Origin: Brucellaceae bacterium
Lineage (GTDB): Bacteria > Pseudomonadota > Alphaproteobacteria > Rhizobiales > Rhizobiaceae
Assembly (NCBI GenBank): GCA_020637755.1
Contig: JACKJW010000006.1
Span: 62,001-126,000 of the forward strand
Length of the DNA: 64,000 nt
Direction of reading: 5' to 3'
The notes below the pieces were generated by a model, which searched no databases, was not told the DNA's origin, and was given only the letters and a program-made list of their open reading frames with translations. How positions within the stretch are numbered: position 1 is the first letter of the stretch; every line of letters starts with the position of its first letter. Both the position numbers and the translations under genes were made by a program. Below are positions 8,707 through 18,293 of the stretch, one piece after another.

Positions 8707-9945
8707 TCACCCGCCCACGGTGAAGCTCCGCGGCGCTGGGCTGACGATCCGCGTCCCGCCGGGTCCGACCTCGTAGACCGCATAGCCGCGCTCGTTCGTG
8801 CCATCGGCGCGGAAGCGGAACACGCCGCCATACCCGTTGTAGCCGCCGGGCTGCTCGATGGCCTGCCGGGTGAAGGCGGAAGTCCCGCCGTTGCGTGCCA
8901 GCCCTGAGGCCAGCGCCACGGCGTCATAGGCGAGAGTCGCAAAGGGAACCGGGTCCGAGCCAAATTTCTGCTTGTAACGGCTGATGAATTCGCCCTGCCG
9001 GCTGGTATCGGAATCGGCATACCAGGCCCCGTTGAAAACCGGGTTGGAAAGGTCCGAGCCGGACCATTGCGCCGTGCCGAGCAGGCGCTTGCCGGCAAGC
9101 GGTGTGCCCTTCCGGGCAAAAGCAGCCGCAAGCGCGCCCGGCGAGGTGCCGCCATCGGGAATGAAGATGCCATCGGCATCCGCCACAAAGGGCGCGGCCT
9201 CGTCCACGGCGCGCTCTACCGAGCCGTCATCGTAGGCGTAACGCACGACCTTGGTGACCTGCCCGCCAGCAGACGTCAGCGTGCGCACCGCCACCTGTTC
9301 AGCCAGCGTCCCGAACTGGCCCTCCGGAACGATCGCCACGATGCGCTTCACGCCCGCGCCCGCGGCATGGTTCAGCGTGCGCGCGATCATGGCATCTGGC
9401 AGATAGGATTGCAGGTAGACGCCCGGCCCTGCCACGGTCCGGTCGGAGGAAAACGCGATCATCATCTTGCCGCGCGGCGACAGAACGCCCGACACCGCCG
9501 AGACATTACCGGCAAAGAGCGGACCGAGCACCAGCGAGGCGCCCTCGTTGAAGGCCTCGCCCGCTGCATCGGTGGCCATGGTAGCCACACCGCCCGTATC
9601 CTTCACCACGAGCTGGATGGAGGAGCCGAAATCCTCCATGGCGAGTATCGCGGCATTGCGCAGCGAGCTGGCTGCCACGCCGGCATTGCCCGGTGCGCTC
9701 TTGGGGATGAGCATGGCAATGCGCACCGGGCCCGCGCCGATCACTTCACCATTGGCAGGCGGCAGCACGGCAGGCGCCTGCGCTGCCGGGTCCGCCGGAG
9801 CAGGTTGCCGGGCATTGAGGCCGGCGGTGAGATCGGGAAAGCCGTTCGGGACATTCTGGCAGGAGGCCGCAAGCAGCGTCGCACCCAGCACGACGCCTGC
9901 AAGCGCCGGACGCATCTGCGCCGAAAAACTGGAAAAACCAATCAT
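8707..9945 (-). CDS. Penicillin-binding protein activator (LpoA/LppC-type) lipoprotein
   Basis: Predicted periplasmic lipoprotein related to the LpoA N-terminal and periplasmic-binding (type I) fold, which activates penicillin-binding proteins in gammaproteobacteria. The 412-residue product has a signal segment (ALAGVVLGATLLAASC) with a lipobox Cys near residue 29. A Pro/Ala-rich linker follows, then a binding-protein-like domain beginning VRIAMLIPKSAPGNAGVAASS. It lies divergent from rsmI, the same pairing as in many proteobacteria (rsmI-lpoA-yraN). Function as a PBP activator in this lineage is inference. Confidence 0.8.
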   Translation of the reverse strand: MIGFSSFSAQMRPALAGVVLGATLLAASCQNVPNGFPDLTAGLNARQPAPADPAAQAPAVLPPANGEVIGAGPVRIAMLIPKSAPGNAGVAASSLRNAAILAMEDFGSSIQLVVKDTGGVATMATDAAGEAFNEGASLVLGPLFAGNVSAVSGVLSPRGKMMIAFSSDRTVAGPGVYLQSYLPDAMIARTLNHAAGAGVKRIVAIVPEGQFGTLAEQVAVRTLTSAGGQVTKVVRYAYDDGSVERAVDEAAPFVADADGIFIPDGGTSPGALAAAFARKGTPLAGKRLLGTAQWSGSDLSNPVFNGAWYADSDTSRQGEFISRYKQKFGSDPVPFATLAYDAVALASGLARNGGTSAFTRQAIEQPGGYNGYGGVFRFRADGTNERGYAVYEVGPGGTRIVSPAPRSFTVGG

Positions 9946-10069
9946 GTTCGCCCCCTGCAGCGCCCGCCTTCCGGAAATCCGGCGGTTGATAAGGCCGCAC
10001 TTCCGTGGCAGGCATCATCGCAGGCAGGGCTTTACCTGTTCAAGGCGTCATTAGGGTTATACGCAAACG

Positions 10070-11005
10070 ATGGTCAAGCACGGCGATCACGAAGATGCCA
10101 CGCGGGAGAAGCGCAGCGGCTACATGATCGGTGCCGTACCGGTGCCGGTACGCGCTGCCGAGGCCGCACTCCATCTCGTCGCCACACCCATCGGCAATTT
10201 GGCCGACATCACCATCCGCGCGCTGGAAACGCTCGCCGGAGCCGACATCGTCGCCTGCGAGGACACGCGCACGACGCGCATCCTGCTTGACCGCTATGGC
10301 ATCCGCGCCAAGACCGTTGCCTATCACGAACACAATGCGGCAGAGGCCGGACCCCGGCTCATTGCGGCGCTGAAGGAGGGACGCTCGGTGGCGCTGGTTT
10401 CCGATGCCGGCACGCCGCTGGTGTCCGACCCCGGCTACCGGCTGGTCGGTGAGGCCGTGGAGGCGGGCATCCGCGTCGTTCCCGTGCCTGGCGCATCCGC
10501 CGTCCTGTCGGCACTCACTGCCTCGGGCCTGCCATCGGACGCGTTTTTCTTTGCCGGTTTCCTTCCCACGCGCGATGGCCAGCGCCGCACCCGGCTGGAA
10601 GCCCTGCGCGCCGTACCCGCCACACTGGTCATCTACGAAAGCCCGCGCCGCCTCGCCGAAAGCCTGTCCGCCATGGCCGCAACGCTGGGCGTGGAACGCC
10701 TGGCTGTGGTGGCACGAGAACTGACCAAGACGTTTGAGGAATTCCGCCGTGCCACACTGGCCGAACTGGCCGCGCATTACGCCGAAGCCGGGGCTCCGAA
10801 GGGCGAGGTCGTCGTCTGCATCGCTCCGCCCGTCGAAGGTGACGCGCCGGATGAGGCTGACATTGATGCCCTTCTGCTCAATCTCGCCCGCGACCTGCCG
10901 GCGGCCAAGGCGGCTGGCGAGGCGGCAAAGATGACGGGCCTGTCCAAGCAGGACCTTTTCAACCGGCTCGTGGCACTGAAATCCGATGGCCCCGTCAAAG
11001 ACTGA
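10070..11005 (+). CDS. rsmI: 16S rRNA (cytidine-1402-2'-O)-methyltransferase RsmI
   Basis: Methylates the ribose of C1402 in the decoding centre of 16S rRNA. The 311-residue tetrapyrrole-methylase-fold protein shows LVATPIGNLADITIRAL near residue 36, CEDTRTT near residue 63, and SDAGTPLVSDPG near residue 110. Two starts are possible: 10070 (used here) and ATG 10124, closer to the usual N-terminus; neither has a clear ribosome site. It overlaps yraN by 20 bases. Confidence 0.95.
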   Translation: MVKHGDHEDATREKRSGYMIGAVPVPVRAAEAALHLVATPIGNLADITIRALETLAGADIVACEDTRTTRILLDRYGIRAKTVAYHEHNAAEAGPRLIAALKEGRSVALVSDAGTPLVSDPGYRLVGEAVEAGIRVVPVPGASAVLSALTASGLPSDAFFFAGFLPTRDGQRRTRLEALRAVPATLVIYESPRRLAESLSAMAATLGVERLAVVARELTKTFEEFRRATLAELAAHYAEAGAPKGEVVVCIAPPVEGDAPDEADIDALLLNLARDLPAAKAAGEAAKMTGLSKQDLFNRLVALKSDGPVKD

Positions 11006-11372
11006 AGACCGCCGGAAGCGAAAGGGCGCACTGGGCCGTGGCGCGCGCGGCGAATGGAAGGCTGCCCTCTTCCTGATGCTCAAGGGCTACCGGATCGTTG
11101 CGCGCAATTACAGGACGAAGCTCGGCGAGATCGACCTGATCGCCCGGCGCGGCGATCTGGTCGCCATCGTCGAGGTGAAGGCGCGCGCGAATCTGCGCGC
11201 CGCCATGGAGGCCGTCACACCGGCGGCTGAACGCAGGATCGAAAACGCGGCCGATCTCTGGCTTGCCCGCCAGAAGGATTGTCACCGCCTGTCGATGCGC
11301 TTCGACATCATCGCCATCCTGCCATGGCGGCTGCCGGTGCATGTCGAGAATGCCTGGTCAGGGCGCAACTGA
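10986..11372 (+). CDS. YraN/UPF0102 family endonuclease-like protein
   Basis: A 128-residue protein with the restriction-endonuclease-like fold of the UPF0102 family, function unproven. The core motif RNYRTKLGEIDLIARRGDLVAIVEVKAR (residues about 38-66) contains the E-x-D...E-x-K arrangement of this nuclease fold. The gene overlaps the 3' end of rsmI, a conserved pairing. Its stop is four bases from the stop of the convergent quinone oxidoreductase gene. Confidence 0.9.
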   Translation: MAPSKTEDRRKRKGALGRGARGEWKAALFLMLKGYRIVARNYRTKLGEIDLIARRGDLVAIVEVKARANLRAAMEAVTPAAERRIENAADLWLARQKDCHRLSMRFDIIAILPWRLPVHVENAWSGRN

Positions 11373-11376
11373 TCCG

Positions 11377-12381
11377 TCAGGCCACATCGAGCACGATCTT
11401 GCCGACATGGGAGAATTCCTCCATCCGCTCGTGCGCCCGCCAGGCTTCCTGAAGTGGAAAGATCATGTCCATCACCGGCGCAATCTCGCGCTCGGCCAGC
11501 ATCGGCCAGATCCGCGCCTCCAGCTCGACGGCGATCTGCGCCTTGAACTCCACGGTTCGAGGACGCAACGTCGAGCCCGTGTGCTCCAGCCGCTTCACCA
11601 TCAGCATGGCGACATTGGCGGTCGCCTTGGCGCCGTTCATCGTGGCGATCTGGACGATCCGCCCTTCCACGGCCGCGGCCTGATAGTTGCGGTCCACATA
11701 GTCGCCGCCGATCATGTCCAGGATCACGTTGGCACCCTTGCCGTCGGTCGCCTCCCTGACGACGCGCACGAAATCTTCATCGCGGTAATTCACCGCCCGG
11801 TCGGCCCCGAGCTTCAGGCAGGCGTCGCATTTTTCCGCCGATCCGGCTGTGGCGATGACGTAGGCGCCGAGCTTGGACGCGATCTGGATTGCCGTCGTGC
11901 CGATGCCGGATGATCCGCCATGGACGAGGAAGACCTCGCCCGGCTGAAGGCGGCCGCGCTGGAACACATTGTGCCAGACCGTGAAGAAGGTTTCGGGCAG
12001 GGCAGCCGCTTCCGTGAAGGTGAAGCCGGGGGGGACAGGCAGGCAATTGGAGGCCGGTGCAAGGCAATATTCGGCATAGCCGCCGCCGGGCGTCAGTGCA
12101 CAGACCCGGTCCCCTGTTCGCCAGCGGGTCACGCCTTCGCCAAGAGCCGCCACTTCGCCCGCCACTTCGAGACCGGGCAGGTCGGAAGCGCCGGGCGGCG
12201 GCGGATAGGCCCCGGTCCGCTGCATGATATCGGGCCGGTTGACACCAGCCGCACGCACGCGGATCAGCACCTCCCCGGCACGCGGCGCGGGCACGGCCCG
12301 CTTCTGCGGTTTCAGCACCATCGGCCCGCCCGGCTCGCTGATGGCGACGGCGGTCATCGTGGCGGGAATCTTTTCGGCCAT
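11377..12381 (-). CDS. NAD(P)H-quinone oxidoreductase, zinc-free MDR family
   Basis: Medium-chain dehydrogenase/reductase of the PIG3/quinone-oxidoreductase type, 334 residues. The N-terminal GroES-like domain includes RAAGVNRPDIMQRTGAYPPPPG. The Rossmann motif is VHGGSSGIGTTAIQIA near residue 150. No catalytic zinc-site pattern was recognised, in line with quinone-reducing members. Start at 12381 (MAEKIPATM) fits the family; the frame extends upstream without need. Substrate unknown. Confidence 0.87.
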   Translation of the reverse strand: MAEKIPATMTAVAISEPGGPMVLKPQKRAVPAPRAGEVLIRVRAAGVNRPDIMQRTGAYPPPPGASDLPGLEVAGEVAALGEGVTRWRTGDRVCALTPGGGYAEYCLAPASNCLPVPPGFTFTEAAALPETFFTVWHNVFQRGRLQPGEVFLVHGGSSGIGTTAIQIASKLGAYVIATAGSAEKCDACLKLGADRAVNYRDEDFVRVVREATDGKGANVILDMIGGDYVDRNYQAAAVEGRIVQIATMNGAKATANVAMLMVKRLEHTGSTLRPRTVEFKAQIAVELEARIWPMLAEREIAPVMDMIFPLQEAWRAHERMEEFSHVGKIVLDVA

Positions 12382-12477
12382 GTCTGTCTCCCGGAACGGC
12401 AGGCGCTGCCCGCGCATTTGCCAAGCACGCCGATCATGCATAATCCTGATGGCAATCACAAAGGCAAGGAAACGCGA

Positions 12478-12672
12478 ATGGCAATGAGCGAAGACGAACC
12501 GGTCAGGAAGCCGGTCACCCATGCGATCGGTCAGGACCTGTCGGATCTGTCGGTGGACGAACTGCAACACCGGATCGGGCTGCTGGAAAGCGAGATCGCG
12601 CGCCTTGCCGCGGAGGTGAAGGCCAAGGGATCGTCGCTGAGCGCCGCCGAGGCACTGTTTTCACGCAAATAG
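12478..12672 (+). CDS. DUF1192 family small protein
   Basis: A 64-residue protein of the conserved alphaproteobacterial DUF1192 family, function unknown. The centre is a heptad-like helix (DLSVDELQHRIGLLESEIAR), suggesting a short coiled coil, and it ends SAAEALFSRK, the usual family ending. An AAGGCAAGGA ribosome site precedes the ATG. It is divergent from the quinone oxidoreductase. Confidence 0.85.
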   Translation: MAMSEDEPVRKPVTHAIGQDLSDLSVDELQHRIGLLESEIARLAAEVKAKGSSLSAAEALFSRK

Positions 12673-12709
12673 CGCGCCCGGCATTCATGTCCCGCCCCTT
12701 TCCGGCATG

Positions 12710-12736
12710 AAAAAACCGGGCAGTGCGCCCGGCTTT
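12710..12736. terminator. Intrinsic terminator after the DUF1192 gene
   Basis: A6, stem CCGGGC (12716-12721), loop AGTGC, stem GCCCGG (12727-12732), then CTTT. It lies between the convergent DUF1192 and DUF465 genes and could serve both strands. Confidence 0.7.
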
Positions 12737-12763
12737 CCCATTATTTCCATCGCGCCCGGTCAG

Positions 12764-12934
12764 CTAGGCAGTGGTCTGAATCTTGCTGATTTCGTCTTTC
12801 AGATGGAGCTTGCGCCGCTTCAGTTCGGCAATTTCGAGATCGTCTGCGGAGGGATGGTGCGCAATCTCGTCGAGCTTGCGCTCGATTTCGCCGTGCTTCT
12901 GCTGCAGCTTTGCAAGATGGGACTCCATGGACAT
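12764..12934 (-). CDS. DUF465 (YdcH-like) small helical protein
   Basis: A 56-residue protein of the YdcH/DUF465 family, function unknown. It is a two-helix hairpin: SMESHLAKLQQKHGEIERKLDEI and then IAELKRRKLHLKDEISKI. The start at 12934 (MSMESHL) has an AAGGAGAG ribosome site. A second DUF465 member (13167-13370) lies divergently about 230 bases away. Confidence 0.85.
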   Translation of the reverse strand: MSMESHLAKLQQKHGEIERKLDEIAHHPSADDLEIAELKRRKLHLKDEISKIQTTA

Positions 12935-13166
12935 GTTCAGCTCTCCTTCCGTTGAACCGTGAAGGTCAGGCGAACGCCTCCCGTGACGTCCGCATGACGA
13001 AACCATGACACTGTGCCAGACGGTTGAATTCCTGTCGAATAAGTTCTTGTAGGATTCCGTTTGCCCACGGAATGTGATATGGGCACCGCTGTTCCGGTCC
13101 GGAAAGCGGCCGGGGGCAAAACGGAATGGCGCGGCCCCGCGCCGGATCTTGGATGGAAAAGCTGGC

Positions 13167-13370
13167 ATGCCAGAGCAGGAACAGGCGGAGCTCCGCCTTG
13201 AATTCGCGCGCCTCAAGCAGGATCACGCCGATTTTGACGCCGCCATCGAAGCCATGATCCAGTCCGGCTGCAATCCCATGCAGATCCAGCGCATGAAGAA
13301 GAAGAAGCTCGCCATCAAGGACCGGCTCCAGAAGCTGGAAGACGAGATCATTCCCGACATCATCGCCTGA
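13167..13370 (+). CDS. DUF465 (YdcH-like) small helical protein, second copy
   Basis: A 67-residue protein with the family core QRMKKKKLAIKDRLQKLEDEI at the C-terminus, a positively charged second helix, and an acidic first helix (EQAELRLEFARLKQDHADFDAAIEAM). Function unknown. The start at 13167 is chosen because the family begins near here. It lies 63 bases before purE on the same strand. Confidence 0.82.
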   Translation: MPEQEQAELRLEFARLKQDHADFDAAIEAMIQSGCNPMQIQRMKKKKLAIKDRLQKLEDEIIPDIIA

Positions 13371-13433
13371 GCCACCCGCGCAACGCCGCACGGCGCCGGC
13401 GGTTCCCGTCCCTGACTGAAGGAGACCCGTTCC

Positions 13434-13924
<491 letters not shown>

Positions 13925-13928
<4 letters not shown>

Positions 13929-15004
13929 CACCGCTGCCGCCAAACACGGTCATCGGCATCATCGGCGGTGGTCAGCTTGGCCGCATGCTGGCCATGGCCG
14001 CCGCGCGCCTCGGCTATGGCACGGTCATCCTGGAGCCGCATGGGCAATGCCCGGCGGCGCAAGTGGCCAGCCACCACATCGCCGCCGGCTATGAGGATGG
14101 CGCGGCGCTCGATGAGCTCGCCGCCATGGCCGATGTGGTGACCTATGAATTCGAGAACGTTCCGGTGAATGCGGCGCTCGCGCTCGCGCCGCGCGTCGCC
14201 GTCTGGCCACCTGCCCGCGCCCTGGAAGCTGCGCAGGACCGTCTCGTCGAAAAGCGCTTCCTGAACGGCACGGGCGTTGCGACGGCCCCGTTCCGCGCGG
14301 TGGACAGCGACGCGGATCTGCAAGCCGCGCTGGAAGCCTTCGGCTGGAACGGCGTGCTGAAGACCCGCCGCCTTGGCTATGACGGCAAGGGCCAGAAGGT
14401 CTTCCGTAATGCCAGGGCCGAAGATTGCCGCGGTGTGCATGCGGCCATGGGCGGTGTGCCGCTGATCCTGGAAGGCTTCGTGCCGTTTACGGCTGAAATT
14501 TCCGTCATCGCCGCGCGCGGGCAGGATGGCTCCATTGCCGCCTACGACCCGGCGCTGAATGTCCACCGCGATGGCATCCTGCACACGTCCACCGTGCCTT
14601 GCGGCGTTCCGGCCGCGACCATGGAAGCCGCGCAGGCCTCAGCGTCCGCCATCCTTGAAGCGCTGGAGTATGTCGGCGTGATCGGCGTGGAGTTCTTCGT
14701 GCTCGAAGACGGCAGCCTGCTTGCCAACGAGATGGCGCCACGTGTCCACAACTCCGGCCATTGGACGGAAGCCGCCTGTGCCGTCTCGCAGTTCGAGCAG
14801 CACATCCGCGCGGTCGCCGGCTTGCCGCTGGGCGATCCCGCACGCCATTCCGATTGCGTGATGGAAAACCTGATCGGCGATGATGCCGGCCGGCTCGCGG
14901 AACTGGCCGGCGAAGCTGGCAGCGTGATCCACCTTTATGGCAAGGCAGAAGCGCGCCCCGGCCGCAAGATGGGCCATGTGACGCGCTTGACGCCGCGCGG
15001 CTGA
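13925..15004 (+). CDS. purK: 5-(carboxyamino)imidazole ribonucleotide synthase PurK
   Basis: ATP-grasp enzyme that carboxylates AIR with bicarbonate to give N5-CAIR, the substrate of PurE. The 359-residue product has GIIGGGQLGRMLA at the N-terminus, the ATP-grasp segments KTRRLGYDGKGQ near residue 156 and GVEFFVLEDGSLLANEMAPRVHNSGHWT near residue 255. Overlaps purE by four bases. Converges with the methyltransferase gene, seven bases between stops. Confidence 0.97.
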
Positions 15005-15011
15005 TCAAGCC

Positions 15012-15635
15012 TCAGGGCAGGCGGAGAAGGACCGGCACGACGCCGGCTTCCTGCAGATATTCCACCAGCTCGAAGAAGGGCAGGGCGAGGAAGAAAACCA
15101 GCCCGTCCATGAAGGTCACATAGAGGCGGCGCGGCAGGACGGTCAGTTCCGGCGCATCCTTGAACTTGGCGAGTGCCGGGAAAAAGCGCGGCACGCGCTC
15201 CAGATAGGCCAGATAGTCTGGGCCCAAAGCATTGCGCAGATAGGCCTCTTCCTTCAGGATCACGACGTGAAAAGCGACCGCGCAGCCGATGAAAAAGGCG
15301 AGCGCCACAACGGCGGAGCCGGTCTGCGCTCCGACGCCGGCCGCAGCAATCGACGAGAAGACATAGAGCGGGTTGCGCGACATCGAATAGGGGCCGAGAT
15401 CGACCAGCTCGGACGACTTGCGGCCGCCAATGTAGAGCGTGCACCACAGCCGTCCGAGAATGCCGGCGGCGATCAGCCCGAGTCCGATGGCTTCGACGAT
15501 TTCATGAATCTCCCTCGATTGCCACGCGGACGCACAGAAAGCGAGCACGCCCAGAACACTCAAGATGATGATGGCGAGCACCAGCCGCCGCATCCGCTGC
15601 ATCTTCGCGAGCTTCTTCTTGTCGGGTTTGTTCAA
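15012..15635 (-). CDS. Isoprenylcysteine methyltransferase-like (ICMT/PEMT fold) membrane protein
   Basis: Integral-membrane methyltransferase-like protein, target unknown. The conserved block YSMSRNPLYV (after GP) and the C-terminal EEAYLRNALGPDYLAYLERVPRFFP are the signature of this family; about five membrane segments are predicted. The start is uncertain: a TTG at 15635 has a well-spaced AGGAG and gives MNKPDKKK before the first helix. ATG at 15668 lacks a site, and ATG at 15602 is also possible. Confidence 0.75.
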   Translation of the reverse strand: MNKPDKKKLAKMQRMRRLVLAIIILSVLGVLAFCASAWQSREIHEIVEAIGLGLIAAGILGRLWCTLYIGGRKSSELVDLGPYSMSRNPLYVFSSIAAAGVGAQTGSAVVALAFFIGCAVAFHVVILKEEAYLRNALGPDYLAYLERVPRFFPALAKFKDAPELTVLPRRLYVTFMDGLVFFLALPFFELVEYLQEAGVVPVLLRLP

Positions 15636-15775
15636 GGGACACACTCCTGGATCAGTTCCATCCGGCAAGCCATCGTCCGTCCGGCGGGCTACCGTATTGC
15701 ATGCCGGGAGGTCGCAGGTCTAGTGTCGGCAGGGCATTGAGTCGGGGGAATGGTCTTGAGGGGACATGTACGCAC

Positions 15776-17437
15776 ATGAAGCAGGCCATGCCGGATCTGG
15801 ACCGGATTCCGCTGGTTCCCGAACTGCTTGTCGCGCTGCGAGAAGGGTATCCCGCCGGTGCGTGGCGGCATGATCTGCTGGCCGGTCTGACCGTTGCCAT
15901 CGTTGCCCTGCCACTCTCCATGGCCATCGCCATTGCCTCTGGCGTTCCGCCGGAGCGCGGCCTTTTCACGGCCATTGCCGGCGGGTTCCTCGTCTCGGCG
16001 ATGGGTGGCAGCCGTTTCCAGATCGGTGGACCAGCCGGCGCCTTCATCGTTCTGGTCGCCGCCACGGTGGCCGAGCACGGGCTGGACGGACTTGTCCTGG
16101 CCACCCTCATCTCCGGGCTCATGCTCGTCGCGCTCGGCTGGTTGCGCCTTGGCCGCTACATTACCTTCATTCCCTATCCGGTCACCGTCGGCTTCACGGC
16201 GGGCATTGGCGTCATCATCTTTGTCAGCCAGATCGGCGACCTGCTGGGCCTTCCGCCGGCAAGTGCTGCCCATGGCGGGTTGGCCGCCCGGCTCGCTTCG
16301 ATCTGGCAGAACCTGCCGCAGGCCAGCCCCGCCGCCATCGCCCTGTCTGCCGGAACGGTGCTTGTCATACTCGGTCTGAAGCGCTTCCGGCCCGGTTGGC
16401 CCGGCATGATCATCGCCATCATGCTGGCGGCGGTGGCGGCAGCGGCGCTTTCACTGCCGGTCGAGACCATCGGCACGCGCTTCGGCGGCATCCCGCGCAG
16501 CCTGCCAGTGCCCTCTTTGCCCGAATTCTCCGTCGCCAAAATTGTCGCGGTTTTGCCCTCAGCCATTGCATTCACCCTGCTGGGCGCCATTGAATCGCTC
16601 CTTTCGGCAGTGGTGGCCGACGGCATGAGCGGGCGGCGTCACCGCTCCGATGCCGAGTTGGTCGGCCAGGGAATTGCCAATGTCGGCTCGGCATTGTTCG
16701 GCGGTTTCTGCGTGACCGGCACCATCGCACGCACCGCCACCAATGTGCGTGCCGGGGCTGTCAGCCCGCTGTCGGGCATGGCCCATGCACTCTTCCTGCT
16801 TGCCTTCATGGCGCTTGCCGCACCGCTGGCCGCCTATGTTCCGCTTGCGGCCCTGGCCGGGGTGCTCGTCATCGTTGCCTGGAACATGGTGGAAAAGCAT
16901 GCCATCGCCGCACTGGTCCGCTCCTCGCGCGGTGACGCCGCTGTCCTCGCCGTCACGCTGCTTCTGGTCATCTTCCGCGACCTCACCGAAGCCATCCTCG
17001 TCGGCTTTGCGCTGGGCGCGCTCCTCTTCATCGACCGCATGGGGCGGATGACCGGTGTCAGCCCCCTGCATCCCCATGACGATGCACCTGACATGGGCGC
17101 TGACCCGCAAATCGTCACCTATCGCATTTCCGGTGCCTTTTTCTTCGGGGCAGCTTCGACGGTTGGTACCGTGCTCGACCGCATCGCCGACAAGCACAAG
17201 GTTTTCATCCTCGATTTCTCCGAGGTGGCCTTGCTCGATTCCACCGCCGCCAATGTCATCGAGGGTGCATTGCGCAAGGCCGAACGGGCCGGAGTGCGCA
17301 TGATTGTCTCCGAGACACGTCCGCAGGTGGTTCACATGCTCAAGAGCCACGGTGTGAAGCCGCCGCGCGCCGAATTCGTGGGTGACATGGCCGCCGCCCG
17401 CGAAAGGGCGCACGAGTATCTGCAACCCTCAGACTGA
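15776..17437 (+). CDS. SulP-family anion transporter with STAS domain
   Basis: Inner-membrane SLC26/SulP transporter of 553 residues, substrate (sulfate, bicarbonate or other anion) not determined. Family motifs: AIVALPLSMAIAIASGVPPERGLFTAI near residue 45 and IGGPAGAFIVL near residue 85, followed by about 12 membrane helices. A C-terminal STAS domain follows (about 445-550), with the switch motif FSEVALLDSTAAN. The ATG at 15776 is used; GAGGGG lies rather far upstream. The 3' end overlaps the convergent hydrolase gene by nine bases. Confidence 0.9.
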   Translation: MKQAMPDLDRIPLVPELLVALREGYPAGAWRHDLLAGLTVAIVALPLSMAIAIASGVPPERGLFTAIAGGFLVSAMGGSRFQIGGPAGAFIVLVAATVAEHGLDGLVLATLISGLMLVALGWLRLGRYITFIPYPVTVGFTAGIGVIIFVSQIGDLLGLPPASAAHGGLAARLASIWQNLPQASPAAIALSAGTVLVILGLKRFRPGWPGMIIAIMLAAVAAAALSLPVETIGTRFGGIPRSLPVPSLPEFSVAKIVAVLPSAIAFTLLGAIESLLSAVVADGMSGRRHRSDAELVGQGIANVGSALFGGFCVTGTIARTATNVRAGAVSPLSGMAHALFLLAFMALAAPLAAYVPLAALAGVLVIVAWNMVEKHAIAALVRSSRGDAAVLAVTLLLVIFRDLTEAILVGFALGALLFIDRMGRMTGVSPLHPHDDAPDMGADPQIVTYRISGAFFFGAASTVGTVLDRIADKHKVFILDFSEVALLDSTAANVIEGALRKAERAGVRMIVSETRPQVVHMLKSHGVKPPRAEFVGDMAAARERAHEYLQPSD

Positions 17438-18214
17438 CGGGTCGTCCCCGCTCCAGACCAGCTTGCGATAGTCGAAACCGGCCTCCAGCGTGGGCTTGAC
17501 GATCCGGAAATAGGGCGACAGGTCGAAATCGCGGGGCGTGAACAGCGAATGATGCCGGATGTGCAGGATTTCGCGCCGCGAATATTCCGATTTGGCTGCC
17601 GTGCGGCCGGGAGCCAGGGTCACCTCCGGCAGGATGGGATAGCGCAGTGACTGGAAGGCCTGCGCGATCAGCGATGAGCAGATCGCCCGTGTCGGGTCGC
17701 CCGAACCAAAGGCGATCATGCGGCGGCGCCAGCGCACCGGCACGGGCGGCGCCGGCAGGAAATAGCGCAGCATGTCAAAGATGTTCTTCATGTCATATTG
17801 CAGGCCGAGCTTGCCGGTCATGAAGGCCGCGACTGCCCGGCGATCCTCCTCCGACAGACCTTCGGCCCGGCAGATTCGGGTATTGTAGGTGCGGTATTTC
17901 TTCAGCGGAACCGCAACGCAGCCTTCGCCGAGATTGACCTCGATGAGCCGCGGGCGCTCGTCGGCGGGCCCCGTCCAGGGCAGTACATCACCCACATAGA
18001 GCGCGGCATGGCTCCATGTGGACTGGGTCAGGTACTTGATGACAGCGGAAATATGCTGGTTGCCCTCGATCAGCAGCACATCGCCCGGCTTCAGGGAGGC
18101 CAGCAAGGTCAGCGGATCCGACGGCGTATAGGGCTTGTAACCCGACGATTCCTCCTGAAGCCGGTGCGCAAGGAACCGCCCGAATCTGTCAAGCCAGGTT
18201 TCTGCCTTGTCCAT
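17429..18214 (-). CDS. YiiX/YebB-like permuted NlpC/P60 (papain-like) hydrolase
   Basis: A 261-residue protein with the circularly permuted NlpC/P60 order. A GDVLLIEG strand near residue 44 comes first. The likely catalytic His is in STWSHAALYVGD near residue 69, and the Cys in AICSSLIAQAF near residue 185, so Cys follows His. The enzyme could cleave amide or ester bonds; the substrate is unknown. No signal peptide is seen, so it may act in the cytoplasm. Start at 18214 has a GGGGAGG ribosome site. Confidence 0.78.
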   Translation of the reverse strand: MDKAETWLDRFGRFLAHRLQEESSGYKPYTPSDPLTLLASLKPGDVLLIEGNQHISAVIKYLTQSTWSHAALYVGDVLPWTGPADERPRLIEVNLGEGCVAVPLKKYRTYNTRICRAEGLSEEDRRAVAAFMTGKLGLQYDMKNIFDMLRYFLPAPPVPVRWRRRMIAFGSGDPTRAICSSLIAQAFQSLRYPILPEVTLAPGRTAAKSEYSRREILHIRHHSLFTPRDFDLSPYFRIVKPTLEAGFDYRKLVWSGDDPSV

Positions 18215-18293
18215 GGTGCAACCTCCCCGGATGCAGAAGAGGATCAGCAACGACGGCCGTGCGCAAGCACCTCACGCGCTGCGCCGCAGCTTT

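Noticed and set aside
13371..13433. Purine riboswitch before purE
   Set aside because: The 63-base gap is too short and lacks the conserved aptamer core.
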